Source: an uncultured Eubacterium sp.
GTDB lineage: Bacteria; Bacillota; Clostridia; Peptostreptococcales; Anaerovoracaceae
Direction: 5' to 3'
NCBI GenBank assembly: GCA_902495595.1
Contig: CABUXV010000011.1
Location: forward strand, 1 to 56,589
DNA: 56,589 bases
Positions 1 through 9,734 of the stretch are shown piece by piece (position 1 is the stretch's first letter; the number at the start of each line of letters is the position of its first letter). The notes below the pieces were generated by a model. The model was given only the letters and a program-made list of their open reading frames with translations, did no database searches and was not told where the DNA came from. A program made the position numbers and the translations under genes.

Positions 1-2
1 AC

Positions 3-212
3 AACATCCGTATAACGTATTCGGAAGAATTTAAAGAACATTTTATAAAGGAATATATTAAAGGTAAGAATCCTTCGGAAATTTTCAGGGAAGCAGGATT
101 TGACCCGGAAGTTTTGGGTAAAAAGCGAATAGAGAAAGCCGGATACAGGTGGAGAAAAGCATACCGCGAGGGAAGAATTAATTTAGACGAACAGGAAAAA
201 TCCTTTGTGTAA
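3..212 (+). CDS. C-terminal part of an HTH (IS3 OrfA-like) protein
   Basis: An open frame runs in from the left edge and stops with TAA at 210-212, giving 69 residues without a start codon in the window. The text is basic and helical, with segments such as YIKGKNPSEIFREAGFD and KKRIEKAGYRWRKAYREG. These resemble the helix-turn-helix proteins that sit upstream of IS3-type transposases in Firmicutes. No transposase follows: a terminator and an unrelated regulator come next, so it may be a stand-alone HTH protein or an IS remnant. The family call is from memory of the motif, not a search. Confidence 0.55.
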   Translation, partial: NIRITYSEEFKEHFIKEYIKGKNPSEIFREAGFDPEVLGKKRIEKAGYRWRKAYREGRINLDEQEKSFV

Positions 213-242
213 TGGTTTTCGTATTCTAAAATCTGAGTATTA

Positions 243-277
243 AAAAACGGACGCTAAAAAGCGCCCGTTTTTTGTGT
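243..277. terminator. Bidirectional rho-independent terminator
   Basis: A hairpin with arms AAAACGGACGCT and AGCGCCCGTTTT (one A-C mismatch) encloses a short A-rich loop. T-runs lie on the right and A-runs on the left, so it can stop both the left HTH gene and the regulator transcribed from the opposite strand. Confidence 0.75.
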
Positions 278-322
278 TTTTGAAAAAATTTATAGTTGAT
301 TATTTCAAAATTATATATAGTT

Positions 323-613
323 TTACAATACTCTGTTTTTCATTGCCTTAATAAGGTTTGTAAGAGCTGCTACTTCTTCATCGCTGAGTCCTGATAAGTC
401 TATTTCGTATTTTCGTTCTACACCAAGAAGAAAATCGGTACTTACGGAAAAAATTTTTGCAATATTTATCAAAATATCATAAGAAGGCATACGAAGACCG
501 GTTTCATAGGCGCTGATAACAGATTTGGTTAAACCCAGTTTGGATGCCAGCTGTTCTTGTGTTAAGCCGTTTCTTAACCGAAGGGCTTTCAGGGTTTTTC
601 CTAGATTAAGCAT
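323..613 (-). CDS. XRE-family helix-turn-helix regulator
   Basis: This 96-residue protein has a canonical HTH_XRE domain at about residues 6-62 (LGKTLKALRLRNGLTQEQLA, LTKSVISAYETGLRMPS, ISTDFLLG-type end). A short acidic C-terminal helix follows. A good AGGAGG-like site precedes ATG at 613 on the minus strand. It is divergent from the pilus operon, with about 160 bases between the two start codons, and an imperfect dyad lies in that gap. The likely role, by inference from position, is repression or switching of the pilus locus and of itself. No effector domain is visible. Confidence 0.85.
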   Translation of the reverse strand: MLNLGKTLKALRLRNGLTQEQLASKLGLTKSVISAYETGLRMPSYDILINIAKIFSVSTDFLLGVERKYEIDLSGLSDEEVAALTNLIKAMKNRVL

Positions 614-660
614 GTCCGTACCTCCTATATCACATGATACAATATATTATGTTCACTATT

Positions 661-688
661 GGTTGATTATATTTTGATATAGTTGACC
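661..688. promoter_or_regulatory. Candidate operator dyad between regulator and pilus operon
   Basis: Arms GGTTGATTATAT and ATATAGTTGACC match as an inverted repeat at 9 of 12 positions around a 4-base centre. It lies between the divergent XRE gene and the adhesin gene and overlaps a possible -35 (TTGACC, 683-688). Binding by the XRE protein is inferred. Confidence 0.4.
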
Positions 689-705
689 GAATGGTACAAA
701 AATGA

Positions 706-734
706 TAACATTAACTATACTTTGTAAGTATAAT
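706..734 (+). promoter_or_regulatory. Candidate pilus-operon promoter
   Basis: A perfect -10 hexamer TATAAT is at 729-734, about 45 bases before the chosen adhesin start. The -35 position is poor (TAACAT). Either expression depends on an activator, or the alternative TTGACC (683-688) with TAACAT as -10 is used. Confidence 0.35.
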
Positions 735-776
735 TACAATGCGCGCAAACACTATAAATTTATTGAGGTGGGGATT

Positions 777-3700
777 ATGATAAATACAAGTTGGCTTAAG
801 AAGATAAAAAGAGGAATTGTACTTGTATTATGTATAGCTATGATTACATCAGTTTTACCTGCATATGGAACGGAAGCAGGAAGATTATCCTCTGCTCCGG
901 CTGATAACTCAAAAAAGATCGATTCTGCAGCTGAAAATATTGATTGGTCTGAGTATAAAGATTTGACATATGTTCTGTCGGATATAGAGCAGAAAGAAAA
1001 TCTTAACGCGGTTATGAATCTGGACATTTTATTCAGGCAGTTTGGAGACGGGGAGAAGATTTCCGCAGGAGACAAACTGTCATTCAAAATTGAAGACAGA
1101 CTCTTTAATGTACAGGATACAGGAAAAGATTCCGTGAAGATTTATTACGGTGATATAAAGGATATAGATGATAAGAAGACGAAGCTGGAAGAAACAGAAG
1201 TCGCCGAATATAGAATAAAAGAAAATCAGCTGGAAGTTACCTTTTTAGACTCTGTGGAGAAAATAGAAGATATGACTTCTGTGTTTTTACGTGTAAAAAT
1301 TCCCGTTGAGTATAAAGAGAGTGTCCTTGGTGAAAAAAGCGGAGAAGCCCAATGGAAAATTCGTGATGCAGGAGATGAATCGGAAGAAATAATATTGTAT
1401 GTTCCTCTTCCTGCAAAGGGAGAAGTTCTAAAATCAGAGCCTGCTGAAAAGAATACAGAGGAAAACTCGGATAGCAGTATGAAAATAAAATCCGGGGATG
1501 AAGAGGCAATCGGTTCCATTCCGTTTGGCGATGGCAGGGCGCAAGTTTTGTTCACAAAAAAAGATTATCAAGAGATTACTCAGCAGATTTGGTGGGTTGA
1601 CAATAATCAGACGGAAAACCGTTATAGTACTGATAAATACAAACAGCTTTTCTGTGGGCGCGACGGCGGAGAGGATGTAGGCCGTGGAAGCCTTACTGCT
1701 GAATTTACTATTACCAAAGGGAATGGAAAGGGAGATGTACGTAAGATAGAGTTTGATGTGAAAACACTCATTGATTCAGGCCTTTTGTCAGTAGATGATA
1801 TTATAGTGGTTCCGTATCAAGGCGGCTATAAATTATCTGTTAAAGATAATGTTCTGCCAAGCAAAGGCTATTATTATGAAGAAAACATTGGTGAGGGAAC
1901 TCCCGAAATGGTTGAGGGAGAGTTTGCATGGACGGTTAATCCGCCGAAGAGACTGAACGTAGATGATGGCACTAATAATGATATTGAGAATTATTACTTT
2001 GTTAATGTTTCAGAGCCTGAAGATTTTACCGATATGCCTATAGAGCCCGGTTGGTATTATATAAAAAACCACACATTTACAATTAATGTTCAGATTAGAC
2101 ATGGTGATACGGAAAATATAAATCATGATGCGCTGCAAGAGAAACTCAATGAACAGCTGCACTTTTATTACAAGATGAATGGCAAAGATTCAGACGCAGA
2201 TTATGAAAAAATATCTTTGAAAGAGTTACTCGGAGATAAAAATCATGACACGGGAATTGAATGGGAAGAGATTCAAGCGGATGGAATATTCGATACGTAT
2301 AGGTTATCCATAAAAAATCTGCCGCTGTATCGTGTTGACGGACTTGAGAATATTTACTATGTGATGAATGATAATGGTGATGATGACAGAGACAATACGA
2401 TTATAGACTTGGGGATTATGGCAGGAGGAGAACCTACATATGAAAAGGGCGGGGATTATCTGAAGATCACTTACGAAAATGACCCTGTGGGCAACTTTGG
2501 AAGTGTAACTGATAAAACCCATAATGGCGGTACGGTTATAATGACTCTTATGGGGCAGAAGACTTATGCCGGTACTAAAGTATGGCTTGATGAAGCGGAT
2601 GATAAAAATCGTCCGGAGATTGAATTCAGGCTGTGGAGATATACTAAAAAGGATAAGGCAGACGGAACACCATATAGCTATAAAGATGCTTCTCCTGTGA
2701 AGAATGCTAAAGGAGAGATTGTTCAGATTAATATTCCCAAGGAGAGTAAGGATGATGAGATTAAGCTGAGTTTTTACGAGAAAGGTATTAAAGATTCTAA
2801 AGGGAATACGGGGATGGCCAGCCCGGGTCTTGGCTATCTGGATGACGGCAGGTTAGAATATTTGCCTAAATATGATTCAGAAGGGTATGAGTATATTTAC
2901 TTCGCCAGAGAAGATATGAAAAACGGAGGGAAGTACGAACAGATATTTGGAGAAGTAAAGCAGAACTCTGATGGTACATTTGAAGTAAGTGACAAACTTC
3001 CAAATGGTGTTGAGGTAAGGGAGAATACGGATAAGAGCATTTACAATGATGGTACTGTTAGCAACCGTTTGGATGCCAACATAAGTATAGAAGTAGAGAA
3101 ACGTTGGGAAGCCGCAGCTTTCCAGGATTCATTTGGAGATGTTAAGGTAGAAGTTAAACTGCAGTCTGCGCCTGTAGGAACGACAAACTGGACGGATGTG
3201 ACGGAACCTGATGATAATGGCAATTTAAAACCCGTTACAAAAATCATTGATAATTTTGAGGCAGAGCATTTGACCCAAAGCGTGAGTCATACGTCGAATA
3301 AGTATGATCTAATGGGACGGCACCTTGCCTATCGCTGGATTGAGACAGCGATATATCAGGGTGAAAATGGGAATGAAAAGAAGATAGAAATCGGAAAAGA
3401 TCACACTTTCGCACTGACTCAGGGAGGCAGGCAGGTTAAATATGAGTCTGCCGCAGAGCTGGTTGATGAAGATGAGGACAGCGAAAAGCAAAAGAGCCGT
3501 ATCGTAAACAGGCTGAAGGATACGGTAAATTATGTTATAAAAAAAGAATGGACGGGAGGTCTTACCGGGGAAGGTGAGAAAATATATGTACGTGTACAGC
3601 AGAAAGATTATCAGGGAAAAGATAATCTTATCCTGGAACATGATGGAGATACTTCGAAGGGATTCATGATGGACGGCAAGGCGGATAAGGAACCAAGCCA

Positions 3701-6700
3701 GATGACAGGCTGGTGTACTGATGAAAAAACCTCCTTTAAATTCACATGTCAGGAAGTAGAACCGTGGACATTGGAGATTAAAGGACTTCCAAAATACAGT
3801 GAATCCGGTCATATATATGATTATATGGCGTTTGAAAGCACCAAAAGCAATAGCTGGATACCTTCTTATGCCACAATATTAGATGATGATACCAATACAT
3901 ATAAGACGACAATTACAAACAGCCCGCCGCAAGGTCAGGGAAGATATATTTATGCTCAGAAAGAATGGATTGATGACAGTGATGTAGAACATCGCGGACC
4001 GGTAACAGTAACGGTATATGAGTATGATAAGGATGCAGAGGGCGATAAATACCGTCCATATGAAGATAAAGACGGTAATATATATGAAGCTGTACTCAGT
4101 ACAGATAATTTTTGGTGGTCGAAGATCAACCTGGATGTGGGAGCAAATGACAAAGAGCTGTTCATAGTGGAAACAAAAGTGGGCGATATGGATATGCATC
4201 AGGCAGGAGAAGGTGGAAACTCTCTCTATACTCAGGATAATTTAAAAGATATTTACGAAGCGCAGAAAAATATAAAAAATGAATCCTCTGCTCCGATTAA
4301 GTATAAGGGCGAATTTCATTATTACAGTCAGCATTACAAACTAAAGGAAGTAGCCGGCTATGACTTCTATACGGTAACCAACCAGCGTCTCGGATTTATC
4401 GATCTGACGGTTACTAAATACTGGGAAGACGGAAACGGAAAACAGCGTGAGGAGCTTAAAAAAGAACTTGAAGATAAAGGCTATAAACTTTATCTGAGAC
4501 TGAGCTTTGACGAATATCCCGATTCAGTCAATTATGCGGACGGTACAGTTTGGCTTTCGGAAAAAGTCGATCCGGAGCCGGTGAAGATTGTGGATAATAA
4601 AAATAATAAGGCAGATGCATTGCAGGAAGTACAAATAGACAGTCAAGGTACGGATGAGCATAAATATTATTTCCACGGTCTGCCTAAATACGACGAAAAC
4701 GGCGCAGTTGTGCATTATACCATTGAGGAAGTGGTTCTCGATAAGGATTTAAAGAAACCGGAAGAAAATGCTGATAAGACAGAGAAAAAGGCATATGATA
4801 AGGCGGTTAAGGAAGCAAAAACCCTCAATGAGATGAAAGGCAACTATGCAGACAAAGGCAAGGATGAAAAAAAGGATAAAATCTATACCGAGTATACGGC
4901 TTCTGTAAAAGCCTCAAAATACGAAGTTGGCGAACTGCATACTGATGACCAACAGGAATGGGAGGTGACAAACCGGCTTAGCGGAGTCAAACCTGTAAAA
5001 TTCTACAAACAATGGAAGGACGCATATCGAAACGATATGGGGCAAAGACCGGATATTGCGCTGGATATCTATCAGCTCAGGCATAAGGAAAGTAAAGCTG
5101 CAGACGGAACGGCTTTAGATATGAACTGGGAACTTTCTTCCTATTATAAAGATTATAAATGGAATAAAGTAGAAAATGGCGGCAATAGTGATGTATGGGA
5201 GATTAGCCTTGAAAACCTGCCTAAATACGACAGCCATGGTTATGAAATCTTCTATTACGGAAGGGAAGTGGTTACGCTGAATAACAGCGCAGCTTTCGAT
5301 TACATTCCTGTATATTATAAACATAATGCTTATACCGGAGACCGTACAACTGTAATAGGCTATGAAGATGGCAAAAATGAAGATTTATCGGGCGATACTC
5401 TTGATAAGATTAAGGTGACAAGCCTTAAAGATACCGCGACAGGGGAAAACAGCGTGGCGGAAGCCTTACTTAAGAGAGACGCTATGACAGCAGAGGGAAA
5501 ACCGGCAGACGACGTACATCTCCTTAAAGAAAATGGAACCTTTGTAAACCAGGTGGAGGAAGATGTACTGGTAGAGGGTAAAAAACTTTGGCGTATGGGA
5601 AATAATCAGCTTCCGGACGTAGAATGGCCGGCAGTGGAATTTACGTTGTATCAAAAAAACAGCGAAGATGGTAAAGTTCCGGAGAACCCGGATAGAGGAC
5701 CCGGATATCAGGTGGATAAAGACGGTAATGAAACCGGAAACCTGGTTGATAAAAATGGTAATGAAGTTAAGGATAAAGAAGGCAATACTTTGACATACAA
5801 AGAAGTTGCCCATGTCACCATAGCAGATTGGGAATCTGCTAAAAAGGATAATACCTATGGATTTGCAATGAACTTCATGGATGAAAATAAATATATTGTA
5901 GAAAACAATGCTGCTAAAATCATCGATAAAAATGGATATTATATTGATACCGTAAATGGTAAAGATGTCATTAAGGATAAAAACGGTAAGATTGTTACGG
6001 ATAAGGCTGAATTGAAAAATATAAAGACCATCCCTCAGTATGATTCAGATGGAAATATGTACTATTATGAAGTGAGGGAGAAGATAACGGATAAGGCCGC
6101 GGACGGAAGCTGGGAAAATGTATATCAGCAGCCGGAAATCAATACTTATATGGTCAGCAATATTTATAAATCGGTCAAAGGTAAGCTGAATGTGAAGAAA
6201 TTCATGGATGCAGAGCTTGACGCCGGTGAGAAATATCCGACGGTTTCTTTCACCTTGACGAGGAAGTATAAAAGCAAGGAAACCGGCAAAGATGTACTCG
6301 ATAACGGCTTTAGTCAAACGAAAGTAATAAAGTGGAATGAGTTTAAAGATGGGACAGCAGAAACCGAATTTTCAAACCTTGATGTTTATGCTCCAAATGG
6401 TGCCAAGTATAAGTATATAGTTACCGAGAATGAAAATGAATTTGTGGGATACACTGTTTACAGCGAGAAAGGCGATATAGAAAATAAAGAAGATGTTAAG
6501 AAAAGTGGCGCTGTGGTAGAGGGGATTACTTTGGAAGATACTTCTTCTTCCATAGCAAAATATAACGTACTTTCCCGCGCATGGAATGCGGTAAAGAATC
6601 TTGTGCGTGGAGAGGATTCGGATGATAAGTACCAAGGGGCAGCTGCTTTCCGAAATAAGTATGAACCGGGGAAGGTGACTCTGAAAGGACTTAAACTCTG

Positions 6701-9700
6701 GGAGGATGAAAACAACGTAGGAGCCAGACCGCCTTTCGTTGAGGAAGATAGCGATTATATTAAATTCACAGTGCGCCGTCAGGCGCCGAAATCGGATGGC
6801 GGAGGCATAGGCCTTCAGGATGTTGCTGAAGACACATATACAATTACATGGGAGAAGCATACAACTACAGATAAAGATGGTAATGTTACGGATAAAGAAT
6901 GGGCATATACGATTGCCGGAAAAGATGATACAGATGAACTGGAAAAATATGCTCCCAACGGTGTGGAATGGAAGTACGATCTTAAGGAGGTATTAGCGGA
7001 ACCATATCAGAGTTATTATAGGGCGACCGGTTATATACAGCAAAACTCCGTAAATGGCGATAAAATTACAATGAATAGCGTTTCAAATGTAATGATGAGA
7101 GACATAACCGCCATAAAAGAGTGGAAGCTCAAAGACCAGAGCGGAATCGTAGGCCAAGGAAATAACAGCACATTGATAGGTTCTGACTATGCGGACTATG
7201 AGATGGCGGTAGATTACCACCTGCAGGCGAGAGTGGAGCATGTCTATACAGCAAATAATGGGGAAAAGGAAACTCGCTCTGAATGGATGAATGTGGAAGA
7301 CCTCTTTGAAAAATTCGGATACGATTACGCAGCGCTTTTGCCAAATAAGCCATCGACGAAAACAACAGCAAAGCATACCATTACCGCACCTGAAGCGAGC
7401 AGAAAGGTGCTGTTCTGGGGGAATATTCATGCGGTAAAAACAGATAAATCTATTCCTGATTTAGTTTCAGATATAACTGTAGAGAAAGGAGACATTGTTC
7501 AGTTGAAATACCGGGCGGTAGAGACGGAAGTTCGGTATTATAAAAAAGGTAATACAACCCCTATCTATACGCAAAAGTTAGCGCTGAAGGATGAGGCAAA
7601 AACCGAAGATATACCAACGTATAAGCTTGTAGGCGATAGCCTGGATAAGCAGCCATTCGTAGAGGTTATACAAGAGGAACTGTCAACTGGAATTGAGACG
7701 AAGCATGCAGTTAAGAATGTATTGCCGACAGTGAATCTGCGAATCTGGAAAAGTTTTGTGGACGATCAGGGCTATCAAATGACAGCAAGACCGAACTTGA
7801 AGGATGGCACGAGCTATGTAAACTTTATTATTCAGAGACGTGAAATCAGCGATACAGAAAAAGACTGGGAGAATGTAACACGCAATGGTAAGGATTACAC
7901 TGTAGATGTGTCGGTAGGTAAAAATTATGTCAGTTCGACGGGTGATGATAGGTTTCATGCAGGCCAAGGCACGTTTTATGGGCTGACCCGATATGACTGG
8001 AACCTTGATGGCAAGCTGATAGAGTACGAATATCGTGCCAGAGAATTGGCTTTTGATGCGGATTTGACCGATGGCGTGCAAGAGGATGAAATCCTTGAGG
8101 ATAGCGATTATACCAGTGCATATCAGGTTAAGTACAATGATGATATTGAATTAGTTCAGGAAGATACTGTAAAACCAACAGGAAATGAGATTGATTACAC
8201 GGTGAAAGCTCAAAATTATTTCAAAAAGGTAGATCTTTACGCAGAAAAAGACTGGAAAGCTCAAGAAGATGGAGAACCGGAAATTACAGTACCTGTAACG
8301 CTGAAAGTCCAGTACCTGAAAAAGGGAGTGGAAAATCCGGATGGTACAGTTTCAACTGCTGAGTGGGAAAATATGCCGGATACAGAGATTCTGTTGGATG
8401 CAGACATAGATGAGCCTGCGCAAGAGGGAAATAAAACCTATCATAAACTGTACGAGGAATACGCACCGTGGAAAGCTCACTGGGTACTGCCGGAACGTAT
8501 TGATGATGCAGAGCTGACAGCAGATGGCAAGGTACAGTACCGGGTTGTAGAAGTCACCGATAACAGTTATCCGGTAACGGGAGCGGGAACAGGTTCGACA
8601 GCTTTTGCTGGAGCGGGAACGGAAGATAATCCGTACACCTTTACTTTCGAAAATACCGGAGATACCGCAAAAGATAATCCATATAAAATTACCGATGCTC
8701 CTACAGAGCTTAAGATAAGCAAGACTGTGAAAGGCGAGACGACAAATGACGAATTTACTTTCACCATAAAGGCTGAAGATGATTCAGGAGAAACTCCGTA
8801 CGCTTCCTATCAGAGGTTTAAAAAGAAATCCGGTGGCTCCGGGTATGAAAAGGATAGCGGGCTGACTGCCATTGACCTGTCTGATGGAAAAAAAGGAAAC
8901 TTTGTTCTCGGGGATGATGAATACATCATAGTGTACGGGCTTGTAAAAGGAGCCGGGTATGAGATTTCGGAAACAGGTGCAGAGAGCGGCAGTGATGCAG
9001 ATTTTGATAAGTATGAAACCACTGTAACAAGCAGTAATGTACCATCTCCGGAAAGAAATCTAAAATCGCGGAAAATCAATATTACAACTCCGAATACAAG
9101 CCCATCGGGAAGTGAGAACATTCCGGAAGTTGCATTTACCAATGCGGCGGATATTGTAGGCAGTATTACGGTTGAAAAGAAAAATGAAAGCAATAAACCG
9201 CTGGAAGGTGTTGTTTTCCACATGCAGTGGAGAAGAGCCGGAGATCAGGATGCATCATTTGAGAATCTTACTTCTGCGCAATGCGGAAACAGTGAAATTT
9301 TAAAGCCTGCCGTTATAAATGGAAAAGAATATATAGGAACTGTGACAACCGGCAAAGACGGTATAGCGGTCTTTGATAAACTGCTCTTCCCTGACGGCGG
9401 AGTATACGAGTATAAGATTACGGAGATTAAATCTGCTGATGGTTATAATATTCTTGCAGAACCGGTTATTCAGAAACTTCCGTATACCATTAACGCTGAA
9501 AACATAAGTCCGGTTCAGAAAGCGGCTAAAGATTATTACAAAACAGATAACAACGAATATTATTACAAGGATATTAAAATTAATATAAGTAATAATAAAT
9601 CCATCGTAATGCCGAATACATCCGGAAGCGGTATGTTCTGGCCGGGGATTATAGGATTTACGATTATAGCGCTGTGTGTTGTGTCCTATATTCTAAAGGA

Positions 9701-9734
9701 AAACAGGAGAAAGAGGGGTGCATATGAAAAGTAA
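777..9734 (+). CDS. Giant Cna_B-repeat surface adhesin, probable pilus tip protein
   Basis: The ATG at 777 is chosen because GAGGTGGGG lies just upstream and it opens a clean signal peptide (basic WLKKIKRG, hydrophobic IVLVLCIAMI, cut near AYGT). An upstream in-frame ATG at 702 has no such features. The product is about 2985 residues. An N-terminal non-repeated region (about 50-590) is followed by roughly a dozen Cna_B-type modules starting near 597, 768, 917, 1055, 1207, 1405, 1598, 1801, 1964, 2108, 2318 and 2484. Each shows a K-x-W-x-D first strand and most a LPKYD-type turn. Two further prealbumin-like modules start near 2643 and 2794. The C-terminus has MPNTSG at 2945-2950, a hydrophobic segment and an RRKR tail: a cell-wall sorting signal, but not canonical LPXTG. 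It heads the pilus operon and overlaps the next gene by 11 bases. Ligand unknown. Confidence 0.85.
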   Translation: MINTSWLKKIKRGIVLVLCIAMITSVLPAYGTEAGRLSSAPADNSKKIDSAAENIDWSEYKDLTYVLSDIEQKENLNAVMNLDILFRQFGDGEKISAGDKLSFKIEDRLFNVQDTGKDSVKIYYGDIKDIDDKKTKLEETEVAEYRIKENQLEVTFLDSVEKIEDMTSVFLRVKIPVEYKESVLGEKSGEAQWKIRDAGDESEEIILYVPLPAKGEVLKSEPAEKNTEENSDSSMKIKSGDEEAIGSIPFGDGRAQVLFTKKDYQEITQQIWWVDNNQTENRYSTDKYKQLFCGRDGGEDVGRGSLTAEFTITKGNGKGDVRKIEFDVKTLIDSGLLSVDDIIVVPYQGGYKLSVKDNVLPSKGYYYEENIGEGTPEMVEGEFAWTVNPPKRLNVDDGTNNDIENYYFVNVSEPEDFTDMPIEPGWYYIKNHTFTINVQIRHGDTENINHDALQEKLNEQLHFYYKMNGKDSDADYEKISLKELLGDKNHDTGIEWEEIQADGIFDTYRLSIKNLPLYRVDGLENIYYVMNDNGDDDRDNTIIDLGIMAGGEPTYEKGGDYLKITYENDPVGNFGSVTDKTHNGGTVIMTLMGQKTYAGTKVWLDEADDKNRPEIEFRLWRYTKKDKADGTPYSYKDASPVKNAKGEIVQINIPKESKDDEIKLSFYEKGIKDSKGNTGMASPGLGYLDDGRLEYLPKYDSEGYEYIYFAREDMKNGGKYEQIFGEVKQNSDGTFEVSDKLPNGVEVRENTDKSIYNDGTVSNRLDANISIEVEKRWEAAAFQDSFGDVKVEVKLQSAPVGTTNWTDVTEPDDNGNLKPVTKIIDNFEAEHLTQSVSHTSNKYDLMGRHLAYRWIETAIYQGENGNEKKIEIGKDHTFALTQGGRQVKYESAAELVDEDEDSEKQKSRIVNRLKDTVNYVIKKEWTGGLTGEGEKIYVRVQQKDYQGKDNLILEHDGDTSKGFMMDGKADKEPSQMTGWCTDEKTSFKFTCQEVEPWTLEIKGLPKYSESGHIYDYMAFESTKSNSWIPSYATILDDDTNTYKTTITNSPPQGQGRYIYAQKEWIDDSDVEHRGPVTVTVYEYDKDAEGDKYRPYEDKDGNIYEAVLSTDNFWWSKINLDVGANDKELFIVETKVGDMDMHQAGEGGNSLYTQDNLKDIYEAQKNIKNESSAPIKYKGEFHYYSQHYKLKEVAGYDFYTVTNQRLGFIDLTVTKYWEDGNGKQREELKKELEDKGYKLYLRLSFDEYPDSVNYADGTVWLSEKVDPEPVKIVDNKNNKADALQEVQIDSQGTDEHKYYFHGLPKYDENGAVVHYTIEEVVLDKDLKKPEENADKTEKKAYDKAVKEAKTLNEMKGNYADKGKDEKKDKIYTEYTASVKASKYEVGELHTDDQQEWEVTNRLSGVKPVKFYKQWKDAYRNDMGQRPDIALDIYQLRHKESKAADGTALDMNWELSSYYKDYKWNKVENGGNSDVWEISLENLPKYDSHGYEIFYYGREVVTLNNSAAFDYIPVYYKHNAYTGDRTTVIGYEDGKNEDLSGDTLDKIKVTSLKDTATGENSVAEALLKRDAMTAEGKPADDVHLLKENGTFVNQVEEDVLVEGKKLWRMGNNQLPDVEWPAVEFTLYQKNSEDGKVPENPDRGPGYQVDKDGNETGNLVDKNGNEVKDKEGNTLTYKEVAHVTIADWESAKKDNTYGFAMNFMDENKYIVENNAAKIIDKNGYYIDTVNGKDVIKDKNGKIVTDKAELKNIKTIPQYDSDGNMYYYEVREKITDKAADGSWENVYQQPEINTYMVSNIYKSVKGKLNVKKFMDAELDAGEKYPTVSFTLTRKYKSKETGKDVLDNGFSQTKVIKWNEFKDGTAETEFSNLDVYAPNGAKYKYIVTENENEFVGYTVYSEKGDIENKEDVKKSGAVVEGITLEDTSSSIAKYNVLSRAWNAVKNLVRGEDSDDKYQGAAAFRNKYEPGKVTLKGLKLWEDENNVGARPPFVEEDSDYIKFTVRRQAPKSDGGGIGLQDVAEDTYTITWEKHTTTDKDGNVTDKEWAYTIAGKDDTDELEKYAPNGVEWKYDLKEVLAEPYQSYYRATGYIQQNSVNGDKITMNSVSNVMMRDITAIKEWKLKDQSGIVGQGNNSTLIGSDYADYEMAVDYHLQARVEHVYTANNGEKETRSEWMNVEDLFEKFGYDYAALLPNKPSTKTTAKHTITAPEASRKVLFWGNIHAVKTDKSIPDLVSDITVEKGDIVQLKYRAVETEVRYYKKGNTTPIYTQKLALKDEAKTEDIPTYKLVGDSLDKQPFVEVIQEELSTGIETKHAVKNVLPTVNLRIWKSFVDDQGYQMTARPNLKDGTSYVNFIIQRREISDTEKDWENVTRNGKDYTVDVSVGKNYVSSTGDDRFHAGQGTFYGLTRYDWNLDGKLIEYEYRARELAFDADLTDGVQEDEILEDSDYTSAYQVKYNDDIELVQEDTVKPTGNEIDYTVKAQNYFKKVDLYAEKDWKAQEDGEPEITVPVTLKVQYLKKGVENPDGTVSTAEWENMPDTEILLDADIDEPAQEGNKTYHKLYEEYAPWKAHWVLPERIDDAELTADGKVQYRVVEVTDNSYPVTGAGTGSTAFAGAGTEDNPYTFTFENTGDTAKDNPYKITDAPTELKISKTVKGETTNDEFTFTIKAEDDSGETPYASYQRFKKKSGGSGYEKDSGLTAIDLSDGKKGNFVLGDDEYIIVYGLVKGAGYEISETGAESGSDADFDKYETTVTSSNVPSPERNLKSRKINITTPNTSPSGSENIPEVAFTNAADIVGSITVEKKNESNKPLEGVVFHMQWRRAGDQDASFENLTSAQCGNSEILKPAVINGKEYIGTVTTGKDGIAVFDKLLFPDGGVYEYKITEIKSADGYNILAEPVIQKLPYTINAENISPVQKAAKDYYKTDNNEYYYKDIKINISNNKSIVMPNTSGSGMFWPGIIGFTIIALCVVSYILKENRRKRGAYEK

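Noticed and set aside
3309..3812. Long reverse-strand frames within the adhesin gene
   Set aside because: Several reverse frames over 100 codons are shadows of the biased codon use of the 3000-codon gene. They have no binding sites or recognisable domains.
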